A stretch of 64,000 nt of DNA from Sphingomonas sp. IBVSS2 (GTDB taxonomy: Bacteria; Pseudomonadota; Alphaproteobacteria; Sphingomonadales; Sphingomonadaceae): assembly GCF_002127225.1 (NCBI RefSeq), contig NZ_NFUR01000003.1, forward strand, positions 310,001 to 374,000, in the 5' to 3' direction. A program made the position numbers and the translations under genes. The notes beneath the pieces were generated by a model that was not told the origin of the DNA, ran no database searches, and saw only the letters and a list, made by a program, of their open reading frames with translations. Positions 38,332 to 47,318 of this stretch are shown in pieces (position 1 is the stretch's first letter; every line of letters starts with the position of its first letter).

Positions 38332-38858
38332 TCGAGACCCAGCGCCTGATCCTGCGCCGTTGGCGGGACGGCGATCGCCCGGCCTGGCATGCCATGGGCC
38401 GGGATCCCGCAGTGATGGAGTTCCTCGGCCCGCCGATGGGCCCGGAGGCCGCCGACGCCGCGATGGCGCGGCAGAACGCCCTGCTCGACGCGCACGGCCA
38501 TTGCTTCTGGGCAGTCGAGCGTAAGGAAGACGGCGCGTTCCTTGGCTTTTGCGGCCTCAAGCCCGGCCCGGAAGGCACGCCGCTTTTCGGCGAAGTCGAG
38601 ATCGGCTGGCGCTTCGCTCCGGCCTATTGGGGCAAGGGCTATGCCCGCGAGGCCGCGCAGGCCAGCCTCGACTGGGCCTGGGCCCATCTCGACGTGCCGA
38701 CGGTCGCCGCGATGACGGTGCTCGGCAACAGCCGAAGCTGGGGGCTGATGGAGCGCCTGGGAATGGCGCGCGCGCCCGCCGACGACTTCATCCATCCACA
38801 GGCTCCCGACTGGCTGAACCCGCATATCACCTATCGGATCGCACGCCCCCTCGGGTGA
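38328..38858 (+). CDS. GNAT N-acetyltransferase (third paralog)
   Basis: A 176-residue protein: ETQRLILRRWRDGDRPAWHAM, then EIGWRFAPAYWGKGYAREAAQAS with the CoA loop and WGLMERLGMARAP. Its C-terminus differs (ITYRIARPLG instead of GAMIVY), as in the RimJ-like HPxxP group. ATG overlaps the upstream stop by 4 nt, closing a chain of hemB-GNAT-GNAT-GNAT. Confidence 0.82.
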   Translation: MIETQRLILRRWRDGDRPAWHAMGRDPAVMEFLGPPMGPEAADAAMARQNALLDAHGHCFWAVERKEDGAFLGFCGLKPGPEGTPLFGEVEIGWRFAPAYWGKGYAREAAQASLDWAWAHLDVPTVAAMTVLGNSRSWGLMERLGMARAPADDFIHPQAPDWLNPHITYRIARPLG

Positions 38859-39176
38859 GGCACCGGGGCCTGTCGGCGCTTTCCTCTTTACGATCCGGAG
38901 ATCCCCCGGCGAGGCCGTATCGGGAACCGCCTGCATTCCTCTCCCGGAGGGAGAGGGGGACCGCCGGCACATCCAGACCCTTTACTAGCGGGATTTCCTC
39001 TGCTTGCGTCCATGGCATGATCGTGTCGCACATCCCGCAGCCCGCCATATCGGGGCAGGGCCGAGATTCCGGGGAGGGAAATCGGGGCCCCCACAGCCCG
39101 AACTTCGTGAAGTTCCGCGCGCGGTTCATCCATCTGCAAGGCGAATCGCTGCACAGCGGCGCGGGGGCCTGAAACG
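38859..39176. other. Non-coding gap before the spermidine synthase fusion gene
   Basis: No credible gene in 318 nt. A hairpin CCTCTCCC-GGA-GGGAGAGG (38938-38956) lies about 80 nt after the third GNAT stop and may end that transcript; the promoter of the next gene must lie in the second half. Confidence 0.5.
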
Positions 39177-41459
39177 ATGGAGAATGCAATCGACGACGTG
39201 ACGCCGCGGGCCGGCACGCGCACCACGCGCTGGCTGTTCGTCGCCGCGATCCTCGCCGGCTCCTTTCTGCTCTTCCTCGTCCAGCCCATGGTCGCGCGCA
39301 TGGCGCTGCCCCAATTGGGCGGCGCGCCCGCGGTGTGGAACAGCGCGATGCTGGTCTATCAGGCGCTGCTGCTCGGCGGCTATTCCTATGCGCATTGGCT
39401 CGGCCGGGTGCCGCCCCGGGCCCAGGCGACGATCCATCTCGCAGTGCTCCTGGCAGCGGCGCTCTGGTTGCCGATCGGCGTGATCGCGATGGAATTGCCC
39501 GGCGAGGCGGAGCCGGCGCTCTGGGTGCCCTGGCTGCTCGTCGCCTCGATCGGCCCGCTGTTCTTCGCGATCTCGGCCCAGGCGCCGCTTCTCCAGCGCT
39601 GGTACAGCATCGCCAGCCATGGGCGGGATCCCTATGCGCTTTACGCCGCCTCCAATATCGGCAGCTTCGGCGGGCTGATCGCCTATCCATTGATCGTCGA
39701 GCCCAATCTGGCGCTCAAGGGGCAGAGCTGGCTGTGGACCGGCGGTTACGTGCTGGTGCTGCTCCTCGTCGCCGGCTGTGCCGCGCGCCTGCCGCGCCGG
39801 GCGGAAGACGAGCCGCATGTCGCGCACCATACGCCCGCGCCGCCCTGGCGCCGGGTGTTCCACTGGATCGCGCTAGCACTGGTCCCCTCGGGACTGATGC
39901 TGGCGACCACCACCTTCCTCACCACGGACATCGTCGCGGTGCCGATGCTGTGGGTGCTGCCGCTCGGCCTCTATCTGCTGAGCTTCTCGGTCGCTTTCCG
40001 CGACAATGCGGTGCTGCCCGAGATTCTCACCAAGTTCGCGCCGGTGATCATCCTGATGTTCGGCGCGACACTGATCGCCGGCCATCAGCAGCTCGCCTAT
40101 CTCAACGCCGTCATCGGGCTGCTGCTGCTCTTCACCGTCTCGGTGACGCTGCATGCCCGCATGTATGCCCTGCGGCCGGCGCCGGACCGGCTCACCGGCT
40201 TCTATCTCGCCATGTCGGTGGGCGGGGTGCTCGGCGGCGTGTTCGCCGGCCTGATCGCGCCGATCCTGTTCGACTGGACCTATGAATATCCCCTCCTCGT
40301 CCTGGCGGCGGGAGCTCTCTGCCCGCAGATGTTCCTTCTGTCGGCGATCGGGGATTTCTGGCGGCACGGCGCCCGCGGCAAGACGATCACGCTGGTCGCG
40401 CTGGTCGCGCTGCTGGTCTGGCTCGGCGCGGCCAATCCCGGCAATCTGCTCGGCATCATGCACGAGCAGATCGCCTTCGTGCTCGTCGCGCTGCTCGGGC
40501 TGTTCGCGGTGGGACGCCGGCCGGCCTATCTCGCGGCGCTGGCCGGCGGGCTCATCCTGTTCGGCGGCTATCGCTCGATCCAGCTCTCGCTCACCGACGC
40601 CCGCACCCGCAGCTATTTCGGCGTCTACACCGTCACCGACTATGACAATGAGCGCCAGCTCGCGCACGGCACCACGCTGCACGGTATCCAGCTGAAGGGC
40701 GCGCTCTCGACCCGGCCGACCACCTATTACGTGCCGGGATCGGGCGTGGGGCAGGCGATGCAGGCGCTGCCCGATCTCTATGGCCCGGCCGCGCGCGTCG
40801 GCGTGGTCGGCCTCGGCACCGGCACGCTCGCTTGCTATGCCAAGCCCGGCCAGAGTTGGCGCTTCTTCGAGATCGATCCGGCGATCGTCCATCTCGCCCG
40901 CGATTCGGGCAAGTTCACCTTCCTGCGGCAATGCGCGCCCCAGACGCGCATCTCGATCGGTGACGCGCGCGTCCGGCTCACCGAGACGCAGAGCGCCAGC
41001 CTGGACCTGCTCGCGCTCGACGCCTTCTCGTCGGACACGGTGCCGATGCACCTGCTCACGCGCCAGGCCTTCGTCACCTATGGCCGGGTGCTCGCGCCCA
41101 ACGGGCTGCTGCTCGTCCACATCTCCAACCGGTTCATGGCGCTGGCGCCGGTGGTGTCCGCCGCGGCGCGCGACGGTGGCTGGAAGGCGGTGCGGCTGTC
41201 CTATGAGCCGGAACCGCATTTCGTCGCCATGCCGCAGCCGGGCGGCGGCACGAAGGTGGAGCAGGTCGAGCCCGAGGCCGAATCGGCTTCGGAATGGATC
41301 GCGCTCAGCCATGACCAGACGATGCTCGACCGGCTGGTGGCGCGCGGCGGCGGCTGGCGACGGCTTCAGTCCTGGCCCGGTTTCGAGCCCTGGACCGATG
41401 ATTATGCTTCGGTGATGCCGGTGCTCCGGGTGCTGCACCCGGAACTGGCGGGGAACTGA
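39177..41459 (+). CDS. Fused MFS-like membrane / spermidine synthase-like protein
   Basis: A 760-residue protein. Residues ~20-470 hold about 12-14 membrane helices, opening with LLFLVQPMVARMALPQLGGAP, a hallmark of this fused family. Residues ~500-740 are a Rossmann methyltransferase fold of the spermidine synthase type, with VGLGTGTLACYAKPGQ, the acidic FEIDPAI and LALDAFSSDTVPMHLLT. Whether it makes polyamine or transfers another group at the membrane is unknown. Confidence 0.8.
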   Translation: MENAIDDVTPRAGTRTTRWLFVAAILAGSFLLFLVQPMVARMALPQLGGAPAVWNSAMLVYQALLLGGYSYAHWLGRVPPRAQATIHLAVLLAAALWLPIGVIAMELPGEAEPALWVPWLLVASIGPLFFAISAQAPLLQRWYSIASHGRDPYALYAASNIGSFGGLIAYPLIVEPNLALKGQSWLWTGGYVLVLLLVAGCAARLPRRAEDEPHVAHHTPAPPWRRVFHWIALALVPSGLMLATTTFLTTDIVAVPMLWVLPLGLYLLSFSVAFRDNAVLPEILTKFAPVIILMFGATLIAGHQQLAYLNAVIGLLLLFTVSVTLHARMYALRPAPDRLTGFYLAMSVGGVLGGVFAGLIAPILFDWTYEYPLLVLAAGALCPQMFLLSAIGDFWRHGARGKTITLVALVALLVWLGAANPGNLLGIMHEQIAFVLVALLGLFAVGRRPAYLAALAGGLILFGGYRSIQLSLTDARTRSYFGVYTVTDYDNERQLAHGTTLHGIQLKGALSTRPTTYYVPGSGVGQAMQALPDLYGPAARVGVVGLGTGTLACYAKPGQSWRFFEIDPAIVHLARDSGKFTFLRQCAPQTRISIGDARVRLTETQSASLDLLALDAFSSDTVPMHLLTRQAFVTYGRVLAPNGLLLVHISNRFMALAPVVSAAARDGGWKAVRLSYEPEPHFVAMPQPGGGTKVEQVEPEAESASEWIALSHDQTMLDRLVARGGGWRRLQSWPGFEPWTDDYASVMPVLRVLHPELAGN

Positions 41460-41957
41460 CTAGCGGCCCGTGCCGCCCAGCGCGGCTTCGAGCGAATCGA
41501 TCCTTGCCTGTTGCGAGGAGGCGGCCCGATCGGCATCGGCCAGGGCGGCATCGAGCGTGGGATAGGGCGGCAGGCCGTCGACGCCGCGCTGGGCGGCCAG
41601 CTCGTCCAGCTCGGACAGGGCAGTCACGGCCGGGCGGCGCAGCTCGGCGAGCTGGCCCATCGCAACCTGCGCCTGCAGCCAAGCCTCGGAGCCCTGGGGC
41701 AGGCCCCGCGAGACGGCGATCCTGGCCTCGGCATCCTGGGCGCCGGCAGTGAAGGCCTTGGTGCCTGCATCCAGCGCCGCACGGATCTCGGCGATTCGCT
41801 TGTCGAGCGCGGCATCGGGCGTCGCGACCGGCACCGGCCGCTCAGGCTCGGCGAGGCTCGTCGATTCGATCGGGCGGGGCAGCAGCGAGGGATATCGGCC
41901 CGTCGCCTGGGTGCAGCCGGCGAGCCCGGCGAAGCTGAGCAGCAGAATAAATCGCAT
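41460..41957 (-). CDS. Lipoprotein of unknown function
   Basis: A 165-residue protein with lipoprotein signal: MRFILLLSFAGLAGCTQ, lipobox LAGC with Cys15. The mature part is helical, Ala/Glu/Leu-rich and coiled-coil-like to the C-terminus (QQARIDSLEAALGG). No family recognised. Its stop meets the convergent synthase-fusion stop. Confidence 0.65.
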   Translation of the reverse strand: MRFILLLSFAGLAGCTQATGRYPSLLPRPIESTSLAEPERPVPVATPDAALDKRIAEIRAALDAGTKAFTAGAQDAEARIAVSRGLPQGSEAWLQAQVAMGQLAELRRPAVTALSELDELAAQRGVDGLPPYPTLDAALADADRAASSQQARIDSLEAALGGTGR

Positions 41958-42039
41958 GTCAGCGCCTTATGCTTGTGGAAAACTGCACGCAACGGCTTGC
42001 GCGATCCGAAAACCGCTTCTAAAGGCACCCCTCCACAGC

Positions 42040-42116
42040 GCGCCCGTAGCTCAGCTGGATAGAGCATCAGACTACGAATCTGAGGGTCGGACGTTCGAAT
42101 CGTTCCGGGCGCGCCA
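42040..42116 (+). tRNA. tRNA-Arg (ACG), integration target of the ICE
   Basis: A 77-nt cloverleaf with acceptor GCGCCCG / CGGGCGC, anticodon loop CTACGAA (anticodon ACG), T loop GTTCGAATC and encoded CCA. Bases 42072-42116 also carry the antisense end of the serine recombinase frame, which marks this gene as the element's left attachment site. Confidence 0.96.
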
Positions 42117-43769
42117 TTTCGGTTCAAAGGCGCGAACGCCTAGCACCGCCGCCTCTACGCCAGAGGCGGCGGTTAGGGTTCGGAGCAACTCACTGCGCAG
42201 GCCGCGAATCCGAACCTCCGTCTTGCTGACCACCTCGACGCGCTGCGCGACCGCCCGGATATGATCGCGGGCAAATGAGCCATCGCCCTGACGCAGCTTC
42301 TTGCGCGCCGCCATCGCAAAGGCACGCAGGCTCTCTGGCGTGATCGCAGGACCGATCTTCTCGATATGCGCCACCGCCCGCTCGGCATCGCCCCTGGCTT
42401 GATCGCGGGTTGCCGTCAGTTCGGCGATCCGATCCTTGAGCGACGAATCGCTCACGTCGATCACACCATTCTCGATCGCGTCATAGAGTCGCTTGAGCTT
42501 CGCTTCGGCCTCGGTCGCGCGGCGCTCCAGATCGGCGACATGGAGCCGCCGCTGATCCACCCATTCGTCGCGGCGTTCGAGAATCTGATCCATCATCTCT
42601 TCAAGCCGCTTCGGATCGAGCAGTCGCCACTCTAGATGCCCGACTACGGCTTCGTTCAGCCGATCCATCGGGACCGTGATGCCAGGGCAGCCCTTCGCGC
42701 CCTGCCGCGCCTTCGTGGAGCAAGTGTAATAGCGATACTCGCGGCCGACGCTGCTGGTGCCGGTGCGCAGCGTCATTGCGCCGCCGCAGCACGCGCAGAA
42801 GCAGATACCCGTGAGCAGCGTTGGGCCGCCCACGGCCATCGGCGGCATCATCTTCGGGCTGCGTGCCTTGAGCGACCGCTGCACGGCCTCGAACTCCGCC
42901 TCCGAGACGATGGCGGGCACTTCCATGATCGCGTGCTCGCTCTCGGGCTTGGGGGCTTTGGTGCGATAATCCCGATAGTTGAACTTGTGCTGGCCGATAT
43001 AGGTCGTGCGGGTGAGCACCTGATGCACGGCTCCAAGCCCCCAGCGCCCGCCGTCGCGGGTGCGGATATTGTTGTCGTTGAGCCAGGTCGCGATTGCCTT
43101 GAGGCCCATCGGCCCGTTGTCATCAACGCCGTTCAGCGCCATCCGGTAGATGCGCCGCACCGTCTCGGCCTGGATCGGGTCGATCTCCAGCTTCTTCTTG
43201 ATCTTCGCGCCGCGGTGGCCAGCCTCGACGATCCGATAGCCGATGGGTGGCCGCGCGCCGTTCCAGAAGCCTTGCCGCGCATTCTCCTTCATCGATCGCA
43301 GCGTGTGCTTGCCGTTCTCTTTCGACTGATATTCGTCGAACAGCGTCATGATCTGGCGCATCATCACGCTCATCGGATCGTCGCCCAAATCTTGCGTAAT
43401 CGAGATCAGCCGCACGCCATTCTTCGCCAGCTTGCGGACGTAGAACTCGAACTGAAACTGGTCGCGGAAGAAGCGCGAGAAGCTGTGGACCAGGATCACG
43501 TTGAACGGCGACGGCTTCTGCATCGCTGCGTCGATCATCGCCTGAAATGCCGGCCGACGATCATCGGTCGCGGTGTTGCCCGGTTCGACGAACTCGGCCG
43601 CGACCTCCCAGCCGCGCGACAGGCAATAGCCTTCGATCTGGCGGCGCTGGTCGGGGATCGACAGGTCGCTCTCGGCCTGGCGGCCGGTGGAAACGCGCAG
43701 ATAGAGCGCGGCGCGAGCTATTGCCATGACCGGCGGGGTGTCCTCGACGCGAAGGGCGGCGTCGGTCAT
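42072..43769 (-). CDS. Large serine recombinase (site-specific integrase) ending inside tRNA-Arg
   Basis: A 565-residue enzyme that would integrate and excise the element. The resolvase domain has the catalytic Ser27 in ALYLRVSTGRQ and the helix-E segment RFFRDQFQFEFYVRKL. A recombinase domain follows, then a zinc ribbon (CFCACCGG, then CSTK and GCPG) and a coiled coil. The last ~15 codons (RARNDSNVRPSDS) are antisense tRNA-Arg sequence, and the stop TAG lies in the tRNA anticodon loop. A start at codon 15 (MAIARAAL) is possible. Confidence 0.92.
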   Translation of the reverse strand: MTDAALRVEDTPPVMAIARAALYLRVSTGRQAESDLSIPDQRRQIEGYCLSRGWEVAAEFVEPGNTATDDRRPAFQAMIDAAMQKPSPFNVILVHSFSRFFRDQFQFEFYVRKLAKNGVRLISITQDLGDDPMSVMMRQIMTLFDEYQSKENGKHTLRSMKENARQGFWNGARPPIGYRIVEAGHRGAKIKKKLEIDPIQAETVRRIYRMALNGVDDNGPMGLKAIATWLNDNNIRTRDGGRWGLGAVHQVLTRTTYIGQHKFNYRDYRTKAPKPESEHAIMEVPAIVSEAEFEAVQRSLKARSPKMMPPMAVGGPTLLTGICFCACCGGAMTLRTGTSSVGREYRYYTCSTKARQGAKGCPGITVPMDRLNEAVVGHLEWRLLDPKRLEEMMDQILERRDEWVDQRRLHVADLERRATEAEAKLKRLYDAIENGVIDVSDSSLKDRIAELTATRDQARGDAERAVAHIEKIGPAITPESLRAFAMAARKKLRQGDGSFARDHIRAVAQRVEVVSKTEVRIRGLRSELLRTLTAASGVEAAVLGVRAFEPKWRARNDSNVRPSDS

Positions 43770-43787
43770 GGCCTTATCCTCCTTAGT

Positions 43788-44036
43788 TCACGGCAGGGGG
43801 CCGAACAGGTCGTCCAGCTCCTTGCGCAAATGGCCTTCGATGACGCGCAACTCGGCGTCGCCGATCGGCACCCGCTCGGGCCAATCGTCCGTGACCGCGA
43901 ATGGCCCGCAATCTTTGATGGCGCGAGCGCGGGACGGCGCGCGCTTCGCTGGCGCCTGCATATAGTCGTGCAGGTCGTCGAGACCGTCCGACCAGCCGCG
44001 CGGCGCGCGACGACGACGTTTGCGAGACAGGGCCAT
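43788..44036 (-). CDS. Small hypothetical protein next to the recombinase
   Basis: An 82-residue protein with a very basic start (MALSRKRRRRAPRGW) and acidic end (HLRKELDDLFGPLP), stop 19 nt upstream of the recombinase start. No family recognised. A frame-shifted reading upstream (from about 44159, MALATTGRDAAFGGKA) also looks protein-like, so the true gene may be longer or broken. Confidence 0.45.
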   Translation of the reverse strand: MALSRKRRRRAPRGWSDGLDDLHDYMQAPAKRAPSRARAIKDCGPFAVTDDWPERVPIGDAELRVIEGHLRKELDDLFGPLP

Positions 44037-44163
44037 GCGCCGATGCTGATGCCCGGCTGGGCTGGGTGCAAACGGTCCGGCCCGGCGTAGCGCAGATAAG
44101 TGTTCAGGGCGGCTTTGCCGCCGAACGCCGCGTCGCGGCCCGTGGTCGCCAGCGCCATCGCCG

Positions 44164-44457
44164 TTACTCCTCCGACTCGAAGCTGCGGTTTTCGCGGCAA
44201 TGCCAGAGGCGCAGAATGAAGATGGTCGCCGCTACGAGCTCGTAGCGCATCTCGTAATTGCCCACGATGATCCGGCGGACCTCGCGCGGCTCATAGGCTT
44301 CCAGCTTCTCGCCGATCCTCGGATAATCGAGCAGCCGATCCGGTGCGTGGGCGAGCTGCTGGACCACGCGCGCTGCCGCTTCGGGCGCGACCGGGCTCAG
44401 ATGCTCGTGCAGACGCACAAGGTCCGACGACGCCTTGCTGGTCCACTGGATCTTCAT
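44164..44457 (-). CDS. ParE/RelE-family toxin
   Basis: A 97-residue protein of the plasmid-stabilisation family. MKIQWTSKASSDLVRLHEHL opens it. RIGEKLEAYEPREVRRIIVGNYEMRYEL carries the conserved basic and Tyr residues, and ILRLWHCRENRSFE is the usual C-terminal strand. Its ATG overlaps the antitoxin stop (ATGA), antitoxin first. ParE members poison gyrase and RelE members cut mRNA; this reads as ParE-like. Confidence 0.82.
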   Translation of the reverse strand: MKIQWTSKASSDLVRLHEHLSPVAPEAAARVVQQLAHAPDRLLDYPRIGEKLEAYEPREVRRIIVGNYEMRYELVAATIFILRLWHCRENRSFESEE

Positions 44458-44723
44458 TTGATCGGTGAGGGCAGCGGTTTGTCCGTCCCAAGGCTGTCGG
44501 CCCATGCCGTGATCGCCTGGTGGTCGATCACCCGTCCGGCATCGACGTCATCAAGGGCTTCGAGCGTCATCCGGTGACGTTCCTCCTCCTGATCGACCCA
44601 TGCGGCGAGCGCTTGTTTCATCACCCAGCCGCGCGAGCGTTCGAGCCGCGAGGCCATCGCTTCAACCTTTTCCGCGAGCCCCAAGGGGACGTGCGCGGTC
44701 AATACCTTCGTCTCAGTCGCCAT
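44454..44723 (-). CDS. Ribbon-helix-helix antitoxin
   Basis: An 89-residue protein. The N-terminal strand ETKVLTAHVPLGLAEKVEAMA and helix RLERSRGWVMKQALAAWV form an RHH DNA-binding domain. The acidic C-terminus would bind the toxin. ATG at 44723 is preceded by AGGTGA at good spacing; a GTG nine nt earlier is possible. A palindrome 23 nt upstream is a probable autorepression site. Confidence 0.8.
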   Translation of the reverse strand: MATETKVLTAHVPLGLAEKVEAMASRLERSRGWVMKQALAAWVDQEEERHRMTLEALDDVDAGRVIDHQAITAWADSLGTDKPLPSPIK

Positions 44724-44745
44724 GTTTATCACCTGCCATCAATCT

Positions 44746-44760
44746 GATTAAAATATAATC
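44746..44760 (-). promoter_or_regulatory. Candidate toxin-antitoxin operator
   Basis: GATTA-AAATA-TAATC, an A+T-rich inverted repeat overlapping a possible -10 box, 23 nt upstream of the antitoxin start. RHH antitoxins usually bind such sites. Confidence 0.45.
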
Positions 44761-45184
44761 GAAATGACGAGAAAGGCAAGTTGGGCGGGGGGGGCGCCTC
44801 CCTGCGGGACCGCCGCTCTATCTCCGCTGCACTCCGACCGAGCCCCTGACGGGTCTCGTCCCTGCCGGGTGACGATCAGCATGGCGGGTTGGCGCTGACG
44901 CGCTGGTTGGCAATCCGCATCGCGGATTGTCGCTATTCAATGCTGCGGAGATCGGGCCAGGGCTGCGCCGGCCCGATCGCGCTGCTGTGTCGTTTCACTC
45001 CCGCGATGGGGTGGGCGTCGCTTCCCTTTAGGCCCGCCGCGCCGGGCCGCAACGCGCGTGGCCGCGCTTACTTCCTCTTCGTTCCAGCCCTTCGGGTGCG
45101 TCCCGGCTCCGTCGGCGGGCCTGCCGGTCGCTTCTTCGCCGCCCACCCCATTCCGGGGTGAGTGCGGTTTTTAGGAGAAGTGTG
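44761..45184 (+). other. Structured non-coding leader upstream of the ParB-like gene
   Basis: 424 nt without a credible gene. Two clear hairpins are present: CAATCCGC-N3-GCGGATTG (44911-44929) and GATCGGGCC-N11-GGCCCGATC (44950-44978). GCCCTTCGGGTGCG near 45090 is repeated upstream of the DUF736 gene near 48400. AGGAGA before the ATG at 45185 is the ribosome site. The role of the leader is unknown. Confidence 0.5.
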
Positions 45185-47224
45185 ATGAACGCTGTTACCG
45201 AAACCGTTGCTGCCGAGCCTGTATCGGGCGTCGAGATTTTCGTGCCGCTCGCCAAGCTCAAGAAGTCCCCGCGCAACGCCCGTAAGGTGCCGCATGGGGA
45301 GGCCGCTATCGAGGCGCTGGCCGCGTCGATCCAGCATAAGGGGCTGATCCAGAACCTTGTCGTGGAGCCGGAAACCAAGGAGGACGGGACGCCGACCGGC
45401 TATTATCTCGTTACCGCTGGCGAGGGCCGCAGGCTGGCGATGCTGCTGCGCGCCAAGCGCAAGCAGATCAGGAAATCCGAGCCGGTGCGCTGCTGGCTGG
45501 ATACCGCCAACGATCCGTCCGAGATCAGTCTGGACGAGAACGTGACCCGGACCCCGATGCACCCCGCCGACCAGTTCGAGCGGTTTGCGGAGCTTTCCAA
45601 TGATAAAGGCTGGGGCGCGCAGGAGATCGGCGCGCGGTTCGGCGTGTCGGCGGGCGTGGTGAAGCAGCGGCTTCGCCTTGGCGCTGTCAGCCCCAAGCTG
45701 TTGCAGGTCTATCGTGAGGATGGGCTGACCTTGGATCAGCTTATGGCCTTCGCCATCACCGAGGACCATGCCCGGCAGGAGCAAGTGTTTGAGGGCCTGC
45801 ATCACAATCGCGAACCTTGGATCATCCGGCGCGACATGACCGCCGCCAACGTGCCCGCCGATGATCGCCGTGCGGTATTCATCGGGGCCGACGCCTATGT
45901 TGAGGCCGGCGGCAATATCATCCGCGACCTGTTCAGCGAGGACCGTGGCGGGTTCTTCGAGGATGTGGGCTTGCTCGATATGCTCGCCGCCGAAAAGCTG
46001 CGCGACATTGCGAGCGAGGTGCAGGCCGAGGGCTGGAAATGGGCCGAGGCGCATATCGACTATCCTCATGCCCACGGGATGCGGCGTTTCTATCCGCAGC
46101 CCATCGCCCTGTCCGACGAGGACGAGGCGCGGCTGGACGCGCTGTCCGCCGAGTATGATACGCTTGCCGATGGCTATTCGTCCTATGACGAAATGCCCGA
46201 GGACGTTGCGGCGAAGCTGGAGGCGGTGTCCGACGAGATCGACACGATTTCGGCCAAGCGTTCGGCCTACGACGCCAATGTGATCGCGCATGGTGGGGCG
46301 TTCGTCGTGTTGCACCATGATGGCAGCGTTCGAGTCGAACGTGGTTTCGTGCGGCTCGAGGATGAGGCGCTGGCCGACCCACAGCCCGAGCCGGAAGAAG
46401 GCGATGCGACCGTCCCGGAGACCGGGAAGGACGAGCGGCCGGAGGATGGCGATGAGGACGTGCAGGACGTTGAGGAGGAAGAGGAGCCGGGCAAGCCGAT
46501 TTCCGACAGCCTCACCCGCGACCTGTCCGCGCATCGGACGCTGGCGCTTCGCGTGGCGCTGGCCGATCAGCCCGATACGGCGTTGATCGCGCTGACCCAT
46601 ACCCTGACCGCGCAACTGTTCTACAGCTATGCCGAGGCCGGTTGCCTTGAGGTTCGTCCGACCGTGACCCCCCTGGGAAGCCATGCGGACGGGATCGAAG
46701 ACACGCCCTTGGCGGCGCGGGCGAGCGCGCAGCATGAGGCATGGGCCGAGCGCATGCCGCGTGACGTGGCTGACCTGTGGGACTTCATCGTCGGACTGGC
46801 GGACGAAAAGCGCATTGCGTTGCTGGCGCATTGCGCGGCGCGCACCGTCAACGCACTGCGTCTGCCGTGGGACCGCAAACCCCGCTCGCTGCAAACGGCG
46901 AACAGGCTGGCGACCGAGCTGGCACTGGACGTGGCGAGGGACTGGACACCTACCGTGGACAGCTACCTTGGCCGTGTCACCAAGGCGCATATCGTGGAGG
47001 CCGTCGCCGAAGGCGTGTCGGAGGATGCCGCCCGCCGTATCGCGGACATGAAGAAGCTGGACATGGCGCAAGCCGCCGAGCAGCTTCTGGCCGGGACCGG
47101 CTGGCTGCCCGCGATCCTGCGGACGCCCGAGCCGGAGGCGGAGCAGCCCGCGACCGTCGAGGCCGAGGACGCCGGGACCGTCGGGGAGGACGGCGAAGCG
47201 TCCTTTGCCGTCGCCGCCGAATAG
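45185..47224 (+). CDS. ParB/RepB/Spo0J-type nuclease-domain protein
   Basis: A 679-residue protein. The ParB N-terminal domain spans ~20-130: VPLAKLKKSPRNARK, IQHKGLIQNLVVEP, AGEGRRLAML and DENVTRTPMHPADQFERF. An HTH follows (WGAQEIGARFGVSAGVVKQRL). The long C-terminal part has an acidic middle (~420-445) and no known domain. It is far larger than chromosomal ParB (about 300) and has no parA partner, so it is probably not a partition protein in the strict sense; such proteins are common on ICEs and plasmids beside DUF736 and DUF932. Confidence 0.8.
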   Translation: MNAVTETVAAEPVSGVEIFVPLAKLKKSPRNARKVPHGEAAIEALAASIQHKGLIQNLVVEPETKEDGTPTGYYLVTAGEGRRLAMLLRAKRKQIRKSEPVRCWLDTANDPSEISLDENVTRTPMHPADQFERFAELSNDKGWGAQEIGARFGVSAGVVKQRLRLGAVSPKLLQVYREDGLTLDQLMAFAITEDHARQEQVFEGLHHNREPWIIRRDMTAANVPADDRRAVFIGADAYVEAGGNIIRDLFSEDRGGFFEDVGLLDMLAAEKLRDIASEVQAEGWKWAEAHIDYPHAHGMRRFYPQPIALSDEDEARLDALSAEYDTLADGYSSYDEMPEDVAAKLEAVSDEIDTISAKRSAYDANVIAHGGAFVVLHHDGSVRVERGFVRLEDEALADPQPEPEEGDATVPETGKDERPEDGDEDVQDVEEEEEPGKPISDSLTRDLSAHRTLALRVALADQPDTALIALTHTLTAQLFYSYAEAGCLEVRPTVTPLGSHADGIEDTPLAARASAQHEAWAERMPRDVADLWDFIVGLADEKRIALLAHCAARTVNALRLPWDRKPRSLQTANRLATELALDVARDWTPTVDSYLGRVTKAHIVEAVAEGVSEDAARRIADMKKLDMAQAAEQLLAGTGWLPAILRTPEPEAEQPATVEAEDAGTVGEDGEASFAVAAE

Positions 47225-47318
47225 CGGCATTGGGCCGGGGCCGCGCGAGCGGCTCCGGCCTTATCCTTCGACCGGAAAAATCGCGGCGGCGCGCTTGTCG
47301 CGCGCCGCCGCTGTTCGA

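Noticed and set aside
43766..44200. Alternative 144-codon minus-strand frame next to the recombinase
   Set aside because: Its second half is an arginine/serine-rich shadow of the 82-residue frame; only its first ~35 codons look protein-like, so it is mentioned in that entry instead of listed.
45185..47224. Plasmid replication or partition locus
   Set aside because: The ParB-like protein is much larger than partition ParB, and there is no parA, repA or iterons beside it.
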